DNA from: CAZTWC01 sp964617105 [NCBI: uncultured Myxococcia bacterium]
Lineage (GTDB): Bacteria > CAZTWC01
Reading direction: 5' to 3'
Assembly (NCBI GenBank): GCA_964617105.1
Contig: CAZTWC010000152.1
Coordinates: 1-8,606 of the forward strand
Length of the DNA stretch: 8,606 nt
Below, piece after piece: positions 5,497-8,606 of this stretch; the first letter of the stretch is position 1; the number at the start of each line of letters is the position of its first letter. Below the pieces are notes generated by a model. The model saw only the letters and a program-made list of their open reading frames with translations, did not search any database and was not told the origin of the DNA. A program made the translations under genes and the position numbers.

Positions 5497-6756
5497 TTAA
5501 TCTTTTTCCACATTAATCGGTACTCTGATAGTAAACTCAGCCCCGTCCCCAAAATTTTGAACAGTTAGGCTGCCACCCATATTTTTCTCAATAATGATCT
5601 TTGACATATATAGGCCAACACCGGTGCCTTTACCCTGCTCCTTAGTGGTAAAATAGGGCTCAAATACCCGTTCTAGAATCTCCTCCAGCACACCACCGCC
5701 ATTGTCTGCAATCTTTATTTGGTAATCACTTTCCTCTTTACCGGCAGAAATAGTTATAAGGGCATTTTCTACTTTATTGTCTACCAGGGCATCCCGGGCA
5801 TTGCTCAGTATATTGATAAGTACCTGTTCAAATTCATTGGCTAAACCAATGATGTTTGTTTCACCCTCCACATCAAACCTTACCGCAATAAAATTGTTGC
5901 TCAGGCTGGCCTTGATGATGTTAAGCGCCTTGTAAATACTCTCCTGGGCATTGAATTCGCTTTTAATTTTGTCACTTTTAAAAAAATTTCGAAAATCATC
6001 GATGGTTCTGGACATGTGGCCGATTAGGCCCTTGGCCTGACCAATACTGCGGTTTAAATATTTCTCATCCAGTTCCTCAAAATCGTAGGCATCTTTTAAA
6101 TCCTGAATTAACACTCCCAGGGAACTAAGGGGCTGCCTCCACTGGTGAGCGATATTGCCAATCATCTCCCCCATGGAAGCCAACCGCGTCTGCTGAGTAA
6201 TAATCTGATCCTTAGCCCGGCTCTTATGCAACTCTTTTTCCACCAGCACCTCCAGGTTCCGGTTGCTCTCATAGAGTTGATCACGAACATCCTTTAACTC
6301 TTTTTCAACCTCCCGCCGCCGACAAATCTCCTGGTCCTTCTCTTTGATGGTCCCCTCCAGAAACTTAACATACCGGTCCAGTTTCTGGCTCAACTTCCGC
6401 TTATCCATAGCCCGCTGCAACGATATCTCCAGCTCGCTAAAGTTGATGGGTTTGACCAAATAGTTAAATGCCCCCAAACGCATAGCCTGCACAGCAGTAT
6501 CCATATCTTCGTTGGCAGTAATAATAAATATCTCCACCAGGTTGGATTGCTTCCGTATCCTCTTCATCACCTCGATGCCGCTCATATCGGGCATAAGCAA
6601 GTCCACCAGCACCATATCTGGCACCACCTTGGCAAAAACCTCCATCCCCTCCTTACCACCGATGGCAGAAAATACATTATACCCCTTGCGAGCCAACTTG
6701 GTGCACAAAAGTTTACACATATCAAGATCATCATCAATTATTAATAATCGTGCCAT
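5497..6756 (-). CDS. Receiver-histidine kinase protein, soluble
   Basis: This is a 419-residue cytoplasmic two-component protein with the receiver in front of the kinase. Residues 1-120 are the receiver: acidic pocket Asp8/Asp9, phospho-acceptor Asp52 (LVDLLMPD), Thr80 and Lys102 (LVKP). Residues 105-190 are charged and predicted coiled coil. The dimerisation/phosphorylation domain has the H-box at His204 (NIAHQWRQPLSSLG). The ATPase domain follows with N-box Asn319 (LSNARDAL), DNGGG (351-355), FEPYFTT (365-371) and GKGTGVGL (375-382). No membrane helix, sensor domain or DNA-binding output is present. It therefore probably takes phosphate or signal from another kinase and passes it on. No clear ribosome site precedes the ATG. 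It lies 71 bp after the MopE-repeat gene on the same strand. No DNA-binding partner regulator is visible in the window. Confidence 0.92.
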   Translation of the reverse strand: MARLLIIDDDLDMCKLLCTKLARKGYNVFSAIGGKEGMEVFAKVVPDMVLVDLLMPDMSGIEVMKRIRKQSNLVEIFIITANEDMDTAVQAMRLGAFNYLVKPINFSELEISLQRAMDKRKLSQKLDRYVKFLEGTIKEKDQEICRRREVEKELKDVRDQLYESNRNLEVLVEKELHKSRAKDQIITQQTRLASMGEMIGNIAHQWRQPLSSLGVLIQDLKDAYDFEELDEKYLNRSIGQAKGLIGHMSRTIDDFRNFFKSDKIKSEFNAQESIYKALNIIKASLSNNFIAVRFDVEGETNIIGLANEFEQVLINILSNARDALVDNKVENALITISAGKEESDYQIKIADNGGGVLEEILERVFEPYFTTKEQGKGTGVGLYMSKIIIEKNMGGSLTVQNFGDGAEFTIRVPINVEKD

Positions 6757-6770
6757 AAATCAATCATTTA

Positions 6771-6782
6771 AACTAAATAGTT
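6771..6782. repeat. AACTA-AA-TAGTT palindrome before the kinase gene
   Basis: A perfect dyad with 5-bp arms and a 2-base centre lies 15-26 bp upstream of the kinase start. The arms are the same as the inner arms of the dyad upstream of rubrerythrin (2463-2475), but there the centre is 3 bases. In AT-rich DNA this may be chance; one base of spacing difference would shift the half-sites relative to each other. Confidence 0.25.
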
Positions 6783-6827
6783 GCTGTCCAAAAACCAACC
6801 GTGCAGGGTGTCGAGAGTGGTGTGGAT

Positions 6828-8606
6828 TTACTGGCAGTTGCTGCCGGTTACACACCCATACTTAAACTCCAACTTTGACTCTATAAAATCCAAAGAGCGT
6901 TGCACCTGACCTGGGATGGATGATTTTTCCCGGTGTTGCAACTCGGGGTCCATCAGCCAATCATTCAGGGTCATAGCGTCATATTCACGCACAGCCAGGT
7001 TAAAGTGGCTAAAATTAGGTACTTTCAAATAGTAAAAATAGTTCCTACCCATCTCCTTGCCGAGATCTAATACCGTGTTTGCCTTAACATCATCTTTACG
7101 CCAGGTGTTTTGCATGGCATCTATCCGGTATCCATAATTTGAACTCACTTTAATCTGGCTTCGATCGCCCAGAATACGGTATTCTTTACCGTCCCGGTCA
7201 AAAGCGTAGATCGCTATAAATGGATCTGACTCACCCACTCCGATGCCGATATCATTATCTTTCAGCACCGTCAATTTCTCCAATTCCAGCCTCAAAGCAT
7301 AGGGATTGTAAAGGTATTTGAAACTGAAATTTGTCCAACCCATAGGAAATTCGTGACGAATCAGGTCGATGGGATTGTAAAAAATCTCACCTCTGGGGCG
7401 ATGGCCATAATCGGTATCTTTATAAGCCCAGGGGGCTATATTCTGATTATCCGACTTGCTGGTGCGCAGAATGCCAAAAGTGCTGAACATGTTGTTACTG
7501 CCAAAATTCTTGCGCAGACTCCAAAGATCGTTGTAGAGAAACTTCATTTGATATCTAGCGCTGGGATCATTATCATCGGAAGGCGTTTTGGAATTTCCAG
7601 AGAAATAGCGGTAGATAATTCCACTGTTTTCTGGAAAACCGTCTTTGTGCCAATGCCCAATTCCAGCGGTAAAAGATTTGTCACCAAAGGCAGCGTGATC
7701 ACCATGACGGACAAAAATCAAGGGGCTGCGTTTTTTGCCATCCTCAAACTGGATATCGCCTTTTAAGGTAGCCATACCGCCCATCAATTTCAGTTGCGAC
7801 CCGGCCGGTAAATAGTGTTGACTGTCATCCCAGGCTATGGTCTGCATATATTCCAGGGTACCCAAACCTCCCTGGTTCTGATGACGAACCACCAGTAACA
7901 CGCCGGTCATAATATTAGATTGTTTGCTCATGCAGTTCATGGTCTTTATTAATGGATAACCGCTGCAGGCACGGGCAAAATATAACCAATAACCAAGAAA
8001 ATAGTGGGTTTCGCTTTTAATAAAACTGACATATACCGTGGGCTTGGCTGAAGACTGAAATTCGCTCCAATTGTTGTAATTGTTCATACCGTCTTTATCG
8101 TTGTCAAAATTGAGGGCGGCAAAACGATCTACTCCCGGCTGAGAAGTATAGGTGTCAACATAAAATGTTGGGGCATAATATTCCCAAACCTTGGGGGCTT
8201 TACAATAAAAAGAGGTACCATCTTTGACACAAATTTGTCCCAGGGGACAGCCGCTGTCATCTTGGCAAATTGGAGGGCATTTTTTATCGCTTCCTGAGCA
8301 ATCCTGGTCTACATTGTCGCCACATACTTCTCTGGCGCCGGGATAAACATCCAGGTTGTTGTCATCACAGTCCTTTTTCGCTCCGGACGAATCTCCCTCC
8401 TGGCAGTAGCCGTCCTGGTCCTTATCGGTGCAGGTTACCGGACAAACGGTATCCTTGCCGTCACAATCCTGGTCTGTGTTGTCACCACATATCTCATTGG
8501 CACCGGGATTGATGCTCAGATCGTTGTCATCGCAATCCGTGCCTAAACAGTCGCTGCCCGTGCCATAGCCATCTTCATCAGCATCTTGGCAATCTTTGGG
8601 ACAGGG
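6828..8606 (-). CDS. Large MopE-repeat, Cys-rich, probably exported protein (5' end outside window)
   Basis: The frame is open without a stop from the right edge to the TAA at 6828, giving 592 visible residues; the ATG at 8087 is internal. Residues 1-109 are two Asp/Cys-rich repeats of the MopE type (pattern DGY...DCDDN...PGA.E.CGDN.DQDC), a family linked to metal binding in secreted proteins. Residues 110-135 form a Cys-rich knot (CPPICQDDSGCPLGQIC). DNDKDGMNN at 168-176 is an EF-hand-like calcium loop. The remaining 400 residues are one or more domains I do not recognise. The WLYFARACSG and PLIFVRHGDHAAFG stretches recall VPS62-like proteins, and GVGESDPFIAIYAFDRDG recalls C2-like modules, both only weakly. 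The chain ends in GCVTGSNCQ. Disulfide-type cysteines and Ca-binding loops indicate a location outside the cytoplasm. The signal peptide would be off-window. Confidence 0.88.
   Translation of the reverse strand, partial: PCPKDCQDADEDGYGTGSDCLGTDCDDNDLSINPGANEICGDNTDQDCDGKDTVCPVTCTDKDQDGYCQEGDSSGAKKDCDDNNLDVYPGAREVCGDNVDQDCSGSDKKCPPICQDDSGCPLGQICVKDGTSFYCKAPKVWEYYAPTFYVDTYTSQPGVDRFAALNFDNDKDGMNNYNNWSEFQSSAKPTVYVSFIKSETHYFLGYWLYFARACSGYPLIKTMNCMSKQSNIMTGVLLVVRHQNQGGLGTLEYMQTIAWDDSQHYLPAGSQLKLMGGMATLKGDIQFEDGKKRSPLIFVRHGDHAAFGDKSFTAGIGHWHKDGFPENSGIIYRYFSGNSKTPSDDNDPSARYQMKFLYNDLWSLRKNFGSNNMFSTFGILRTSKSDNQNIAPWAYKDTDYGHRPRGEIFYNPIDLIRHEFPMGWTNFSFKYLYNPYALRLELEKLTVLKDNDIGIGVGESDPFIAIYAFDRDGKEYRILGDRSQIKVSSNYGYRIDAMQNTWRKDDVKANTVLDLGKEMGRNYFYYLKVPNFSHFNLAVREYDAMTLNDWLMDPELQHREKSSIPGQVQRSLDFIESKLEFKYGCVTGSNCQ
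8280..8603 (-). repeat. Two 55-residue (165-bp) MopE-like repeats
   Basis: On the minus strand unit A (8603-8445) begins CPKDC and unit B (8444-8280) begins CPVTC. The landmarks DCDDN, PGA.E.CGDN and DQDC recur 55 residues apart. In DNA, CAATCCTGGTCT (plus strand) recurs at 8299 and 8464, exactly 165 bp apart. A third CP-x2-C (CPPIC) follows, but the pattern then breaks. Further units may lie beyond the right edge. Confidence 0.85.

Noticed and set aside
7353-7766. 137-codon plus-strand frame opposite the MopE-repeat gene
   Set aside because: Antisense shadow with no ribosome site or recognisable domain.
8270-8512. 80-codon plus-strand frame rich in Cys and His with an internal repeat
   Set aside because: The repetition is the complement of the MopE-like repeats, whose Asp/Cys pattern makes sense only on the minus strand.
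8280-8606. CRISPR-like periodic repeat
   Set aside because: The period is 165 bp, divisible by three, within an open frame with conserved residues; it is protein-coding repetition.

Overview
The window (about 8.6 kb, moderate GC) looks like chromosomal DNA of an anaerobic or microaerophilic Gram-negative bacterium. The rubrerythrin / flavodiiron protein / rubredoxin set points to oxygen defence in an anaerobe. The kinase H-box variant HQWRQPL and the MopE-type metal-binding repeats are common in delta-proteobacterial (Desulfobacterota/myxobacterial) genomes. This placement is inferred from gene content only.

Layout. Bases 1-752 (+) hold the 3' part of folE2, a metal-dependent GTP cyclohydrolase of the type IB family. 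It converges with a minus-strand operon at 2286-798: a Phd/YefM-like antitoxin, a PIN-domain (VapC-like) toxin overlapping it by 14 bp, and lipA (lipoyl synthase), whose reading frame begins at or just after the toxin stop. A very good sigma70-type promoter (TTGACG, 17 bp, TACAAT) drives this operon from 2352-2324.

The 326-bp divergent gap (2287-2612) carries a 25-bp dyad resembling an IscR/Rrf2-family operator and two candidate promoters for rubrerythrin (2613-3188, +). Next come a flavodiiron protein (3344-4552), a 53-residue rubredoxin too short for ordinary ORF calling (4554-4715), and an Rrf2-family regulator with three cysteines (4742-5155). Together these form a plausible self-contained module. 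Rubredoxin passes electrons to the flavodiiron protein, which reduces O2 or NO. Rubrerythrin removes peroxide, and an iron-sulfur Rrf2 regulator senses the stress. The putative Rrf2-type operator next to rubrerythrin would close the loop.

From 5136 to the right edge everything is on the minus strand. A 99-residue membrane protein resembles the C-terminal end of the CstA transporter family. Next to it is a soluble receiver-coiled coil-histidine kinase protein (5497-6756). The last gene is a large, probably exported protein whose 5' end lies outside the window (6828-8606). It carries two 55-residue MopE-like Asp/Cys-rich repeats, a Cys-rich knot, an EF-hand-like loop and a long C-terminal region I do not recognise. 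No RNA genes, CRISPR arrays or insertion sequences were seen.
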